64,000 nt of DNA. Origin: Porcisia hertigi. Its lineage: Eukaryota > Euglenozoa > Kinetoplastea > Trypanosomatida > Trypanosomatidae. The DNA is taken from the NCBI RefSeq assembly GCF_017918235.1, contig NC_090595.1, forward strand, positions 1,273,001-1,337,000. Direction: 5' to 3'. The notes beneath the pieces were generated by a model. It did no database searches and was not told where the DNA came from. It saw only the letters and a program-made list of their open reading frames with translations. Below, piece after piece: positions 53,888-64,000 of this stretch (the first letter of the stretch is position 1; each line of letters begins with the position of its first letter). The position numbers were made by a program, and so were the translations under genes.

Positions 53888-56737
53888 TCAATCCAGCCAC
53901 TGAAAAAAAGAGCACTGTCGATTGGCACACGTGAGGAAGCGCTTACCTCGCGAAGCTTCTTTGCGTGAGACGAGCTGCTTCGCTGCTGCGCCGCACCCAC
54001 ACACAGTCTCCACACCACCAGTGGTCACGTTTGCCGCCGTCCGCCCAGCGCCCCCACCACGGTCACCACGCTGACCGCCGTCCCGTCCGACGCGGCGTGA
54101 CGAAGATGTCACAGAGGGCAGCTTGTACGTCTCCGACGCGGTGGGGACTACCGTGACGTTGCTATGCGACACCACAGACGAGCTTGCGCCACCTGCTAAA
54201 AGCCCTTTGACTGTTATGTAGTCTTTGATGCGTGCGTCGCAGCTAACGCATATAGTGTCGATCACGCTCAACCCTGGGACTCCTTGACGGCCGCTAAAGT
54301 CGAATGTGAGGAGCACTGCGCTGCACGCCGGGCACAGCTGCGAGGGACTTGGCTTCACAGAGGTCGCCGCCGGCAGCGCAACCCTCAAATTACATGAAGG
54401 GTAGCCCTTACATGAAAGGAAAAACCCATTCGGCCCAGAGCGTAGGCGCAGCTCGTGCTGTCGGCAAGCAATGCATGTGGTAATGCCAATCGTTTCGAGT
54501 CCTTTGGCCAAGGGACAGTCAGCAGTGCATTGGAAGCAGCGGAACTCAGCTGCTGCTTCGACGTCAGGAAGAAAGGCCGCTGCTGCGGCTCCGCCACCGC
54601 CGCTTACCAACGGTGCCTTCGGCGGAGACCCAAAACAGTGCGGGCAAACATGGTACGAGGTTTGCTTCTCGCGGTTTGTGACTCGAAGTGCCACGAACCC
54701 GCAAAGTGGACACGCATGCGACGGGCACACCGGCTCCAATGTGTTGAGGCGACCGTTGGGCACCCGATGCATCTTGTTGCATGCCTGACAGCGCACACCC
54801 CACACCACGTTATCACGTTCGCTAGCGTGCTCGACGAGATCCATCGACCGGCCGCAAGTTCCGCATGGAATGAATTGGGCTTTGACCACTGTGGCTTGGA
54901 CGGTACGTGTGTCCCTCCCTTCCGTTGGGCGCAGAAACCGCTTCAGCTCCTCGTAGAATGCACTTGTGTTGGCCATGAGACGACCAAAGATTTCCTCGTA
55001 GAGCTGCACTGCTGCCGTCACCACTTGCTCCCTTGTGGCCGCACCGTTTGCGATATCGCCCATCGCCAACTCCATTTGCGCCCGCAGCTGTGGCTGCAAA
55101 AGGCTGGCCAATCCGAGGGACTCATAGGCGGCAGCGAGCGCTATCCCCAACGTCGTTGGCACGAGTGACTGGCCTTCCCGCTTCACATACTCGCGATCCA
55201 AGACAGTCTTGATGTGCTGCGCGATGGTGGCGTCAGTCCCAATGCCGTTGCTATCCATCAGCGAGATAAGCTGCGTCTCCGTCAGGTGAGGTGGAGCGGT
55301 AGTGCGGCCCTTGTTTAGTTGCACGACGGTTGGCTCAAACGTGTCGCCTGTCTGGTAGTTGGGGATGCACGTGCTGTTCCACCGCTCGTACGGGAAGATG
55401 TCTAGCCAGCCACGCTGCACGATTGTTGTCCCGCCCGTTGAGAACGACTCCCCGCCGAACACCGCCGACACCCGCGTCGTCGCAGCCACTGCATCGGGGG
55501 AGAGGGAGGCGAGAAAGTGACGCACAATCAGGTTGTACAGCCTGCCCCGTTCATCCTGTGTGGCCTTCCACGCCTTGGTTGGGTGGATGGGCGGGTGCGC
55601 TTTGTCGTCGTGGCCGCCACGTAGCGGTGGGCGAACGCGGGTGGCGGTGTCAGCCACCATAGCTGTAGCATACTCGGCCACATCGGGGTTCGCCGTTTGT
55701 TCTCGAACCAGCTCTAGCAGCTCGCTCTCTTTAAAAGTGTAAGAGTCCGTCTCTGTGCGTGGGTATGAGATGAGGCCTCCTTGATAGAGAGACTCAGCCA
55801 GCGTCATGCACCTCTCAGAGGGGATGCGGAGATGCGTCGCGGCCAGCTTCTGCATAACAACAGTGGCCAGGGGCGCTGGAGGTCGTCGGCGACTTGGACG
55901 CTGCTGCACGCTGATGATGCGGCCCTTGTGCCCTTCTGCCGCTGCCTCTTGCAGCATGTCTTCATAGATCAAGATGGCTGCAATTTGATCGTACAAAGAG
56001 CCGCGACCGCTGGAGAACTTAGTGTCTCCATGTTCCACTTGAAGAGTGAAGAAGTCTTCGGCCACGAATCCCTGCTGCTGCCAGTGGCGCCGCACCACAA
56101 AGCCAAGGGTGGGGAACTGACAGGGACCAAAGCTCAGCACCCCCGGGATATCGGCAAACAGGTGGCGAAAATTCACCGTCTGAAATCGAGTAAATGCCGC
56201 CCCGATTCGCAAATCCATTTCCCGACGCGCCTCGACCGCGTCTGAGAGGCGCTTGTCCGGCACTTTGAGGTTGTGAACAGCGTTTAGCAAGTCGCGTGCG
56301 GTGAGGGCGGAGAAGTGGGCTCGCTTCACCTGCACTCGTGGTTGCTTGCTTTGCACTACCTGCATCACCTCAAAGCAGATGTTCTCGCCTTCCCGGTCAC
56401 AGTCTAGCCACAGAATAAGAGAATCAGCTCGACTAGCGAGCGCTTCGAGGTTTTTCTTGACTGGTTCGAGGTCAGCTCGCACGTACTTAGTTATCTGCTC
56501 AGAGAATAGTCCCTTGAACGGGTAGGTGGACCAGTTCTTGGTGTTGGCTGGGAACTGGTCCTCCATGAGGTGTCCTGCCACCGATGTGACAAGCATCGTC
56601 TTACCCTCGAAACTAAACTCGAAGACGGGGTTAAAGCGGGACTTTGATTGTACCATGCGGCACTTACCGCCCGAGAGGCTCTGCGCCACTTCTTTGGCCA
56701 CACTGGGTTTCTCGGCGACATTGAGCCACGTCGGCAT
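53888..56737 (-). CDS. TOP3: DNA topoisomerase III (type IA)
   Basis: A 949-residue type IA topoisomerase. The TOPRIM domain is at the N-terminus (TWLNVAEKPSVAKEVAQSL ... LILWLDCDREGENICFEV, with the DxD/E metal residues). The central domain has GVLSFGPCQFPTLGFVV, and the catalytic tyrosine is about Y325 in GGLISYPRTETDSY. The C-terminus carries four-cysteine zinc fingers (CGTCGRSMDLVEHA, CPLCGFVALRVTNRE, CIACRQHELRLRSGPNGFFLSC) and ends with a GRF-type finger, CGCGAAAKQLVSRKEASRGKRFLTCANRQCSFFQW. GRF plus several C4 fingers matches the TOP3-alpha branch. TOP3-alpha works with a RecQ helicase and RMI1 to dissolve double Holliday junctions; in trypanosomes it limits VSG/antigen-locus recombination. 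The open frame starts three codons earlier with TTG, so ATG 56735-56737 is used. Confidence 0.95.
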   Translation of the reverse strand: MPTWLNVAEKPSVAKEVAQSLSGGKCRMVQSKSRFNPVFEFSFEGKTMLVTSVAGHLMEDQFPANTKNWSTYPFKGLFSEQITKYVRADLEPVKKNLEALASRADSLILWLDCDREGENICFEVMQVVQSKQPRVQVKRAHFSALTARDLLNAVHNLKVPDKRLSDAVEARREMDLRIGAAFTRFQTVNFRHLFADIPGVLSFGPCQFPTLGFVVRRHWQQQGFVAEDFFTLQVEHGDTKFSSGRGSLYDQIAAILIYEDMLQEAAAEGHKGRIISVQQRPSRRRPPAPLATVVMQKLAATHLRIPSERCMTLAESLYQGGLISYPRTETDSYTFKESELLELVREQTANPDVAEYATAMVADTATRVRPPLRGGHDDKAHPPIHPTKAWKATQDERGRLYNLIVRHFLASLSPDAVAATTRVSAVFGGESFSTGGTTIVQRGWLDIFPYERWNSTCIPNYQTGDTFEPTVVQLNKGRTTAPPHLTETQLISLMDSNGIGTDATIAQHIKTVLDREYVKREGQSLVPTTLGIALAAAYESLGLASLLQPQLRAQMELAMGDIANGAATREQVVTAAVQLYEEIFGRLMANTSAFYEELKRFLRPTEGRDTRTVQATVVKAQFIPCGTCGRSMDLVEHASERDNVVWGVRCQACNKMHRVPNGRLNTLEPVCPSHACPLCGFVALRVTNREKQTSYHVCPHCFGSPPKAPLVSGGGGAAAAAFLPDVEAAAEFRCFQCTADCPLAKGLETIGITTCIACRQHELRLRSGPNGFFLSCKGYPSCNLRVALPAATSVKPSPSQLCPACSAVLLTFDFSGRQGVPGLSVIDTICVSCDARIKDYITVKGLLAGGASSSVVSHSNVTVVPTASETYKLPSVTSSSRRVGRDGGQRGDRGGGAGRTAANVTTGGVETVCGCGAAAKQLVSRKEASRGKRFLTCANRQCSFFQWLD

Positions 56738-59700
56738 CTCACCCAACCCGTATTCGTGTCGACGTGCGAGTGTGTGTGTGTCTGTGTACCCCTTTATGGG
56801 ATTTTATTATCCCTCCCGCTTCCATGAAAATCTGTCGCTATGAGATATACACGAAAAAAAGGGGGGAGGGGGGCGCAGACGTGCAAACATGCCAGAGCTT
56901 ACGATAACAGTGTCTTGAGCTGTGTCCAGCTGCCTTTGGTTCTGGGGAAGGGGAGGAGGATGACTCAAGGAGTCGTATCTTCCAGAGCTGTGCGGACTAT
57001 GTCGAGATAACGTACCCTTAAAAAAAAACAAGAAATCTTGTCTCTCGGCAGCGTACACCTTTCTACCACCGGTTACGATTTTCACATGTACACCAGCCCA
57101 AAGACCTGACGTGCACATGGAATAACGCCAGGGAGGGAGGGGGGGACCGACCACGGCGGGCAAGGAGAGAGTGGATGCATGGGCGTGGGGGTGGAGGTGA
57201 ATGGGGCCATGTAGAGGCGGCTAGCAGGCGCAGATCCGCTCTGGCAATGACATAATGCAGCTTTATTTTCCTTGACCCTTCCGGTTAGCCCCCTTCCTGG
57301 AAACCGTCCCCCGCTTTTCACAGCTCCCACTACAGTGAGGACAAGAAGAGCATCCTACTGTTACAGCGGAATGCAGAGCGTCGATATGAGGGATTCGGGG
57401 AGTAGGAACGAAGGGGAGGAAGAGCAAGGTGTGTGTGTGTGTGCGCAAGGGTTGTGACTGGAGAGATGACTCGGCTATCACGGAGGGTGCACCAGTGCCG
57501 CCATTTCCAAGTCCATCACGCGAATAGACAAAGAGGGGGCGGAGGAGGGGACCCAAATGATAGGAGCACCACAGCAGTGAGCTTCGCCTTCTTTTTTTTC
57601 CCTTTGAATTTTTCCTTTCTACTCATTTTTTTTTGGATATTGAAGGCCCTCTTTGTTGATGTTGTCCGTGCATCTCCATTGTTTCTTTACGGAACTAAGA
57701 TGCGCCTATCACCCAGCGCCAAACACGCATGTACTCCGCACCTGCATGCATGCACAAACACACACACGCACACATTCAGGGCTTCTCTCCCCCCCAAAAA
57801 AAATAATAAAATAGGGAAGATACAAACAGGAGAAGCGCACCGCTCAGGGAAAAAGGGGGGGGGGTTGAAAAAAAAAAGACGAAGGCTCAGCAAATTCGTC
57901 ATTTGTTGGGTGCATGCGATTTGTTGCGCACGCTTCAGTGTCTGCAGAACACGACTGAGCCATTTCCCTCTTTTTTTTAAATATTGGTCCCCTTACCGTT
58001 GCAGTGGTGTTTTGCCCTCATTTTTTTTTCGACGTGGTCGTTGTTTCTTTTTTTCTTTTCTTCATCGTTCGTGTTTTTCCTCCTGCAAGGCATGTTGGTG
58101 TTGCGACAGTGGCGCACGTGTGAACAGGCGTATCTTTTCGATTAGTCCCCCCCCCCCACCACCCCCCCCTCTCTCTCTTCTGTTTTAGATTTGTTGTTTC
58201 TCTTCCTCTTTTTACACATGACATATACAAATATATCTGCATTCTCATCGTTACCCTGATATGCATTTTCGTCATCCTCCACATGGCAAACGTTCATGTT
58301 TACATACATATATACACACATATGTATCTATAAAACACCGATGCACACCGATGCACACACACACACACAAACAAACAAAAAAAAACAGCACAGCAAAGTA
58401 AGAGGGGGAAAGGAGAGAATAGGTAGGAAGGAGAGAGGGACCAACAACCCCCCAAACCACGGCGCGAGGAGAGCAAACGAGTCCAGAGCCTAACAAAAGT
58501 CTCATACATAAGAGCAACCACAACCAAAAAAAATCCCAAGTTCAGCAAAAAAATCAAACCGTGTTTTTTTTTGTGTGATTTCTCTGCTGTTGTCCACGCC
58601 GTCGCCACCCCCTCTTTTTTCGAGACAGCGGCAAGAAAGACTTACACACAAAGACGACTGAATTCAAGTCTCAGTTGCGCGAGGGAGAGCCGGGGGGGGG
58701 GTCGATGCGACTCCACCCAAAACACGCACCGATGCACACACACACGCATGCACACACACACACACCTAAAGTACAAAGAAGTCGGTCTCTTTTCTTTTGT
58801 GATCGCTTCTCTCGCTCTTCCAGGTTTGGTACCATTGGGGGAGTCTGTCCCACACCCTCAACCCCCCCCTTTATTATCCCTCCCTTCACTCCTCATCGAT
58901 ACACTCCTGACATACAGGGCATCTTCACTTCTATTATGTGGTACACCTCGCCTTGCTCTCTGCGTAATGTGGTGTATGTTAGCCTTATCGTTAGACCATA
59001 CACACAGCCAGTACACACGAAAGGGAGGGCACTTCTCCCTCCAGGGGCAACCTCAACGTATGACGACCTTCCCTCAGGAGACATGATCACCGCAACGCAC
59101 ACGGGTATCCTCAAGAGAGGAGGGGAGCGGAGGGAGAGGGGCAATAACTGAGTGGGAGACCCCCTAAAAGAAAAAACAAACAAATCATCATCAACAACAA
59201 AAAACAGACTGGTAGGGGGAAAAAGAAAATAAAAGGGGTGCCTCCATCTCCTCCTCCCTTCTTCCCCCCCTCCTCTTCATGTCTCGATGGGGGGGGGGGG
59301 GAGGGGAGGGGAGAGGGGAGGAAAGGGCGGAGGAGACACCGAAAGAGAGAAGGCCAACGCGCCCCACGCAATGAGACGAGAAGAAAGATCAACAGCAACG
59401 GGAATGGATTAAAAAAGTAGACTTATAAACATATGATATTGTAGGTAGGGATAGGCCGTGTAGACTGTGTGGCATCGAATAAACATTGGCGTGCATATCG
59501 ATCTTGCTTCAGACTTTGTCTCTCCCTCCGGTATCTAATATAATAGGGGTATATTGTTGCTTCTGCTACTGCTGGGTTTCCTGGACGTCCCCCCCTTCCT
59601 CCCCTGACACGCCACTAGGGAGGGGAAAGCAAAGAACACAGAGGAGGGGGAGCGGGGGGGGGGGGAGAAAAAACAAGATAAGCAAACACATTCACCCTTT

Positions 59701-60364
59701 CAGCCAGCATCTTTTGCCTCTCCTGGCCTGCTGCTGCCCTCCTCCGTTTCTACGAAGTTGGGTGACGATGTGTTCTGGATGGTCATCTTTTCTACACTCC
59801 TCGCGCCAAGTCGAAGAGTTGTGCCGACGTCCAGAGGCATACACAGAAACTTACACGTATCGACTCACGCATCTCCACGGGACTCAAACCTAACAGCACG
59901 GGTACATCAGCGCTTCTCGGGCACCGAAGACCACAATGCATACGTCTTCTACAGAAGTTGGACTTGGCTCCGTGCGCGCCTGGTCTGGCGAGTGGACCCA
60001 CGAAGATACGTGGCCTGGCCCACATTGACCCGAACATCTTCCTTCGACCAAAAGGACTGGGAGAGGACGAAGATACATCGTGCGTAGGCATGGGGGGGGG
60101 GGGGGATGGGTGGGTTTTTTTTGGGGGGGACGGCGTGTCGAGGGGAGAGGGGTGCCGAAGGAGAGAAAAAGATGATGTGGCAGAGCACTGTTGTCGTCGT
60201 TGCCCGTGTGAACTTTTTTTTTCTGCTAGCACTCCAACAAACAAGGCTGCACGCGTCATCTCTTCCAAATACTGCGCCAGTCCCGGAGAGGGGGTATCTC
60301 TCATTGCCACTTTCGTTTTCCTGCTGTTATTCTAGTCAAACAGCAAGCATCAGCACACAATACC
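56738..60364. other. Long spacer (3.6 kb) between 14-3-3 and TOP3 genes
   Basis: No coding sequence is supported. It is likely mostly the 14-3-3 3' UTR. Unlike most spacers here, about 57580-58260 is T/C-rich on the plus strand (many T-runs), so purine-rich in the transcript. It also holds G-runs at 57857-57866 and 59289-59305, CA repeats at 58354-58372 and 58735-58766, and G-runs at 59655-59666, 60091-60104 and 60121-60129. Non-repetitive stretches that stay open on both strands occur at about 57250-57560 and 59750-60090. Confidence 0.6.
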
Positions 60365-61141
60365 TCACAGCTGGTCATCTGTCCACAGGTTGATATTTTC
60401 CCGTAGGAGGCGCACAATTGTGTTGGACTCGTGGTACGCATCGTCTTCGAGCGTCTCAAGCTCTGTTACAGCTTCGTCGTACGCCTGGCGAGCGAGCTGG
60501 AAGCCTTTCTCGTGTTCCTTCATGATTTCGTAGTAGAAAACGGAGAAGTTTAGTGCCAGGCCAAGGCGGATCGGATGCGTTGGTGCGAGGGACGAGTTGG
60601 CAACGTCAGTCGCCTTTTGATAGGCACTCAAGGCCGCCTGCCTTTGGCCATCGCCAGAGTCAATCTCGGCATAGTAGCGGTGGTAGTCACCCTTCATTTT
60701 GAGGTAAAAAACCTTCGCCTCGCCACCCTGTGCAGCCGGGATGAGGTAGGTGTCCAGAAGACTGAGTAGGTCATCGCAGAGAGGAGAAAGCTCCGCCTCT
60801 AGCTCCTTCCTCATGTTGAGAACCAAGGGCAGCGTAGCACTGTTGTCCTTTGCGGTCTCGCGACTCTCGATAGAGGTGATGATGCGCCATGCGTTACGGC
60901 GTGGCGTGATCACATTCTTGTACGCCACCGAAAGTAGGTTCCGTTCTTCCGTGTCGAGTTCACTGTTCAGGCGCACGTATTTGCGAATACAGAGCAGCAT
61001 CTCATCAAAGCGCTCTGCCTCCTCGGCCAGCTTAGCCATATATATGAGCTCTGCGAGATCATCGGGAAGCTTTATCTCGTTTTGTTTGGGAACCACCTCA
61101 TCCTGGATAGCGACGTTCTTCCACTTGATTGTCTCGGTCAT
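60365..61141 (-). CDS. 14-3-3 protein
   Basis: A 258-residue 14-3-3 protein. Conserved helices are plain: IYMAKLAEEAERFDEMLLCIRKYV, the signature RNLLSVAYKNVI (67-78), MKGDYHRYYAEID (the phosphopeptide-binding R-Y pair), HPIRLGLALNFSVFYYEIM and the C-terminal SNTIVRLLRENINLWTDD. The protein binds phosphoserine/threonine peptides as a dimer. The N-terminal 25 residues (TETIKWKNVAIQDEVVPKQNEIK) are longer than in animal 14-3-3 proteins and trypanosomatid-like. Trypanosomatids encode two isoforms (I and II) and I cannot tell which one this is; the chromosome-36-like neighbourhood may help. Start ATG 61139-61141. A long 3' spacer follows the stop. Confidence 0.96.
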   Translation of the reverse strand: MTETIKWKNVAIQDEVVPKQNEIKLPDDLAELIYMAKLAEEAERFDEMLLCIRKYVRLNSELDTEERNLLSVAYKNVITPRRNAWRIITSIESRETAKDNSATLPLVLNMRKELEAELSPLCDDLLSLLDTYLIPAAQGGEAKVFYLKMKGDYHRYYAEIDSGDGQRQAALSAYQKATDVANSSLAPTHPIRLGLALNFSVFYYEIMKEHEKGFQLARQAYDEAVTELETLEDDAYHESNTIVRLLRENINLWTDDQL

Positions 61142-61243
61142 TATGCCAGAACGGAGTTGATAAATGTGTGTTTTTTTTGTTTTTCTTTTCCGTTGCTTTG
61201 CTTCGCTTTTTCGTTGAAGGGGGTTTCACTTGACAACCGTAGT

Positions 61244-61267
61244 CGTGTGTGTGTGTGTGTGTGTGTG
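61244..61267. repeat. GT dinucleotide repeat in the 14-3-3 5' flank
   Basis: Twelve GT units on the plus strand about 100 bases upstream of the 14-3-3 start codon. Confidence 0.9.
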
Positions 61268-61366
61268 AATACGAGAAGGACAAAGGGGGTTGTAAGAGAC
61301 AAGCAAGCAAAAGACAGTATGGAGGATGGAATCAGAGCAAAGTGCGGGTAAATGGTTTAGTGGCGG

Positions 61367-61384
61367 TATATATATATATATATA
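61367..61384. repeat. TA dinucleotide repeat
   Basis: About nine TA units on the plus strand in the coiled-coil/14-3-3 spacer. Confidence 0.85.
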
Positions 61385-62015
61385 AAGTGTGTGTGCGTGT
61401 GTGTATGTGTGAGGCGTGTGTATTTAGCACGGTAATTCTCTATCAAAAAAAAAATGGAGGGAGTTAGACAGACCGAGTAAAGGGTTGGGGGTTGGCAGAC
61501 AAGCGAGTCGCAAATAGTGATGGCGCAAGATCATATATTCCTTCGATCGCCACTATACATGCATGTGTGTGTGTGTATCCATTACGCACAACCGCACTGA
61601 GGGCGCTCAGCGAAGTCCTGCGAAGACACCCACACACTTCTGCGAGGGGGATTCTCTTGTCGTCTCTGTTTTTATGTATCTGAGAAACGTGAAATGACCG
61701 AGCAGATTAGGGGTCGTTCTTCTCTTGGATGAACTCGGCCAGTTTTTTTTGGGGGTGTTGAGACAAGCAAAACACACACAGATACACACACACACAAAGG
61801 TCAATATACCTCCCCCAAAGGGTGGGGGGGGGTACATTTATGTTCATAAATATATATATATATATGTATGCCTCTGTGGGTACGTGTATACATTCGTCTA
61901 GGCATACGCGTGTTCACCTGCGCTCACGAGCACTCAGACACTCCCCTCAAAAGCAACGATGCCTCCTTCAGAGAGTGAGAGAGCATCTTGTGAGGCACAC
62001 GCCACGAGTTGGGTT

Positions 62016-63671
62016 TCACCGAACCAGCTGCACGAGGCGAGTGTGCAGCTCCTCTGCCTGCTCGCTCTGGTTTCTCAGCATACTAATAACACCGCTGCAA
62101 GCGTTATCGTGAAGTACAGCGCCGACAGCTGGGATGGTGGCCGGTTCGCCCTCAGAAAGGTTTATCGCGCGCCCCGTGATTCGCGAGGCACGAGAAAGCT
62201 CGGCTTCTTTTTCCACTAGCGCGGTCATTAGTTTGCGACGCAGGCTATCGGCCCGTGCTGCCTCGACGCTGCATTGTTTTTTGTATGCCTTCAGCTCTCG
62301 TCGCAGCTCTCGCACCTTGAGCGCAGAGGCTTCCTCCAAGTCACTTAGCCTCGATTCGCACTGCAGAGCAGCACGGCGATGGCTTTGCGCTTCTTCTGTC
62401 GCGCTCGCCAAGCGCATGGTCAGCTGCTCTACCTGCAGTGTCACCGCTTCGTGTTCCATTAGGGCCTTGCTAAGTGCACCTAGCTGTTGTCGAGCGGCGG
62501 CAAGCTCATCGACGACGTGCTGCCTCTCAGAAGTTAGCCAGGCCTCTTGTTGTACAGCGTTGTCCAGCTGACGCTGGGATTGCTGGAGCTTTGCCGCCAG
62601 GCTATCATAGCGCGCTTGCGCAGCCTGCAGAGCCTGCTGCCCCTCGCGTAGCTCACCGTCCATCTTCTCGAGACGCCATTGGAGTCGCACGTTCTCTTCC
62701 TTGAGGGCAGCTTGCGCACGGCGCAATGAGCTGGCTTCCAAGAGTGATGCATTTCGAGCCTGCGTTACCTTTTCCTCTGCACTCGCTTGCATCTTACGAC
62801 AAAGAGCTCTTTCGTCCGCCAGGCTGTTCTGTGCTGTGGCGAGTTCCCCTGTGAGAGATGCCACGCGTTCCTGGAACTCGTTTCGCTCCACTACTGCATC
62901 CTGCGTTAGCTGGTCTATCTGCGCCTGGTGGTCTGCCCTGGCCTGGGCGAGCCGGCGGCGCGCCGCCTCCGCTTCAGCGCGAAGCTCCTCAACCTGGTGC
63001 TGAGCCACCGTAGCGGCGGTCGAGTAGCGCTCCTTGAGCACAACTGCTTCGTTCTGCAGCTCGGCGGAGCGCCGGACAGCTGCCCGCATTTCCGCCAGGT
63101 CCGTCTCCATGGCGCGGTGGCGCTGCTCCAGCTCGAGATTGCGGCTCTGCTGCTCGCGCAGCGCGTTGTGGGCTGTCAGCAGCTGTTGGCTGTGTCGCTC
63201 CCGATCCTCTAGAAGCTGTGCATTTATAGTGGCGCACCGCTCCTCAAGCTCCAGAATTTGCCGCTGCGACTCGCGTAGGCGCTGCCCGTCCGCCGCCGTC
63301 TCCACACGCCTGATCATGTCCTCCAGCTGCTGCTTCAACTGTTGGACTTCTTGAGCATGTTCCAGCGACGCATCCCTCGCGCTCTGATGCGCACTAGCGA
63401 CTTGGGATTTGAGATGCTCAATCGTGACGGTAGCAGCACGGTGCCGCTCTCGAAGTTCAGCGGCGTTTTCTGCCTCTTTTTTCAGCTCGGCCAGCCGTTT
63501 GCGCTGCTGCTCCTCGCGCGCCTCTGCCTCGGCTATCTGCTCCTCCTTGCGTTCGCAGACTGCCTTTGTGTTCTTGAGTTCCAGCGAGAGGGCGTTGAAC
63601 TTTCCCGTCAGTGCGGAGAAGTTCTCCTGGAACTCTGCACAGGTCTGCAGAAGCTCAGCGTAGGATGCCAT
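62016..63671 (-). CDS. Long coiled-coil protein, function unknown
   Basis: A 551-residue protein that is almost entirely predicted coiled coil by inspection, from about residue 10 (AEFQENFSALTGKFNALSLELKNTKA) to about 510, with dense Glu, Arg, Gln, Ala and Leu in heptad spacing. The exception is a short C-terminal tail (ITGRAINLSEGEPATIPAVGAV ... QAEELHTRLVQLVR). No motor, kinase or zinc motif is visible. Proteins of this plan in trypanosomatids are often cytoskeletal (basal body, flagellum attachment or axoneme), but composition alone does not prove it. Start ATG 63669-63671 (MASYAELLQTC) is preferred; the open frame extends 38 codons upstream with UTR-like sequence. It is the first gene transcribed in the window. 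Confidence 0.85.
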   Translation of the reverse strand: MASYAELLQTCAEFQENFSALTGKFNALSLELKNTKAVCERKEEQIAEAEAREEQQRKRLAELKKEAENAAELRERHRAATVTIEHLKSQVASAHQSARDASLEHAQEVQQLKQQLEDMIRRVETAADGQRLRESQRQILELEERCATINAQLLEDRERHSQQLLTAHNALREQQSRNLELEQRHRAMETDLAEMRAAVRRSAELQNEAVVLKERYSTAATVAQHQVEELRAEAEAARRRLAQARADHQAQIDQLTQDAVVERNEFQERVASLTGELATAQNSLADERALCRKMQASAEEKVTQARNASLLEASSLRRAQAALKEENVRLQWRLEKMDGELREGQQALQAAQARYDSLAAKLQQSQRQLDNAVQQEAWLTSERQHVVDELAAARQQLGALSKALMEHEAVTLQVEQLTMRLASATEEAQSHRRAALQCESRLSDLEEASALKVRELRRELKAYKKQCSVEAARADSLRRKLMTALVEKEAELSRASRITGRAINLSEGEPATIPAVGAVLHDNACSGVISMLRNQSEQAEELHTRLVQLVR

Positions 63672-64000
63672 TTGAGCAGCAGTAAGATGGGGTGGGGGGT
63701 GTGGGGGGTTTCCGTACAGAATAGGGCTAGTAAAGCAATGACGAGGCTGGAAGGGCAAATCGCGTACAAAGGCGAACCCGTCCACGTCCAGTTGAACTCC
63801 AGGGAAGCGCGCCTTGTATTATTCCCTTCTCTCTGTGTCAATAACAGTTGTCCGCGTGGGGGCGATACGTGGCAGCCAAGAAGCGAGGGTTATAAAAAGC
63901 GGTAACCTCTATCTCTTGCCTCTAAATGTCGCCCTTGAATGCAGTCGATACTACAAAGTGACAGAAGAAAGAGAGCAGCGAGCGAGGAAACGACAACAAC
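63672..64000. other. Right-edge spacer upstream of the coiled-coil gene
   Basis: Holds the 5' flank of the coiled-coil gene, with G-rich plus-strand sequence at 63688-63712 (C-rich in the transcript) just upstream of the start codon. No gene is seen. Confidence 0.6.

Larger units (their letters stand above)
61142..62015. other. Spacer between coiled-coil and 14-3-3 genes
   Basis: No coding sequence is supported. It holds a GT repeat at 61244-61267, TA runs at 61367-61384 and 61850-61865, and CA units at 61773-61796. The plus strand is T-rich immediately upstream of 14-3-3 (61170-61220), so the acceptor tract for this gene is not obvious. Confidence 0.65.

Noticed and set aside
57433-58188. 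251-codon plus-strand open frame
   Set aside because: Encoded peptide is Phe/Ser/Lys low complexity from T- and A-runs; it looks like spacer sequence, starts with a non-ATG codon context and has no domain.
59792-60304. 170-codon minus-strand frame after the 14-3-3 stop
   Set aside because: Pro/Ser-rich middle from G-runs, mixed codon usage and no recognised domain; better explained as 14-3-3 3' UTR.

Overview
The window reads as nuclear chromosomal DNA from a trypanosomatid close to Leishmania. Twenty-seven supported coding sequences, and one doubtful small one, all lie on the minus strand. None shows an intron. They are separated by 0.4-3.7 kb spacers full of homopolymer G/A runs (polypyrimidine tracts in the transcribed sense), CA/GT and GGT microsatellites. 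That is the layout of one polycistronic transcription unit read from right to left, with each mRNA cut out by spliced-leader trans-splicing and polyadenylation. A receptor-type adenylate cyclase, a glutathione-peroxidase-like protein of tryparedoxin-peroxidase type and a PEX22-like glycosomal anchor fit this lineage. From memory, and not checked here, the gene set and order resemble part of Leishmania chromosome 36.

Right to left in transcription order: a coiled-coil protein; 14-3-3; a 3.6 kb spacer; DNA topoisomerase III; a doubtful broken small ORF; a protein with ten CCHC knuckles and a NYN/PIN-like nuclease domain; a small conserved-looking protein; a receptor adenylate cyclase; a 3.1 kb spacer; the zinc GTPase chaperone ZNG1; tubulin cofactor C; an ArfGAP; a protein with a basic, acid-poor N-terminus; a cyclophilin; a CFAP161/EF-hand flagellar protein; the TFIIH subunit TFB1/p62; a four-TM small protein; V-ATPase subunit E.

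After a 3.7 kb spacer carrying a likely non-LTR retroposon remnant come a thioredoxin-like protein with 25 tandem heptapeptides, LipB octanoyltransferase, fibrillarin, a cullin, the PEX22-like protein, SF3b14/p14, AP-2 mu, a 76-residue unknown, exosome RRP41, a glutathione-peroxidase-like protein, the MTR4 helicase and the 5' part of an Obg GTPase cut by the window edge.

As is usual in these genomes, the genes do not form a functional operon. RNA metabolism is well represented: RRP41 and MTR4 (nuclear exosome), fibrillarin (rRNA methylation), p14 (U2 snRNP), TFB1 (transcription) and the CCHC-NYN protein. Flagellum/cytoskeleton (CFAP161-like, thioredoxin-like, TBCC) and membrane traffic or organelles (AP-2 mu, ArfGAP, V-ATPase E, PEX22) also recur. 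No tRNA, rRNA, CRISPR array or intact mobile element was recognised. The least explained sequences are the CCHC-NYN fusion, the heptad-repeat protein, the divergent PEX22, the interrupted ORF near 53.4 kb, a GC-rich block at 16.66-16.85 kb and the long spacers.
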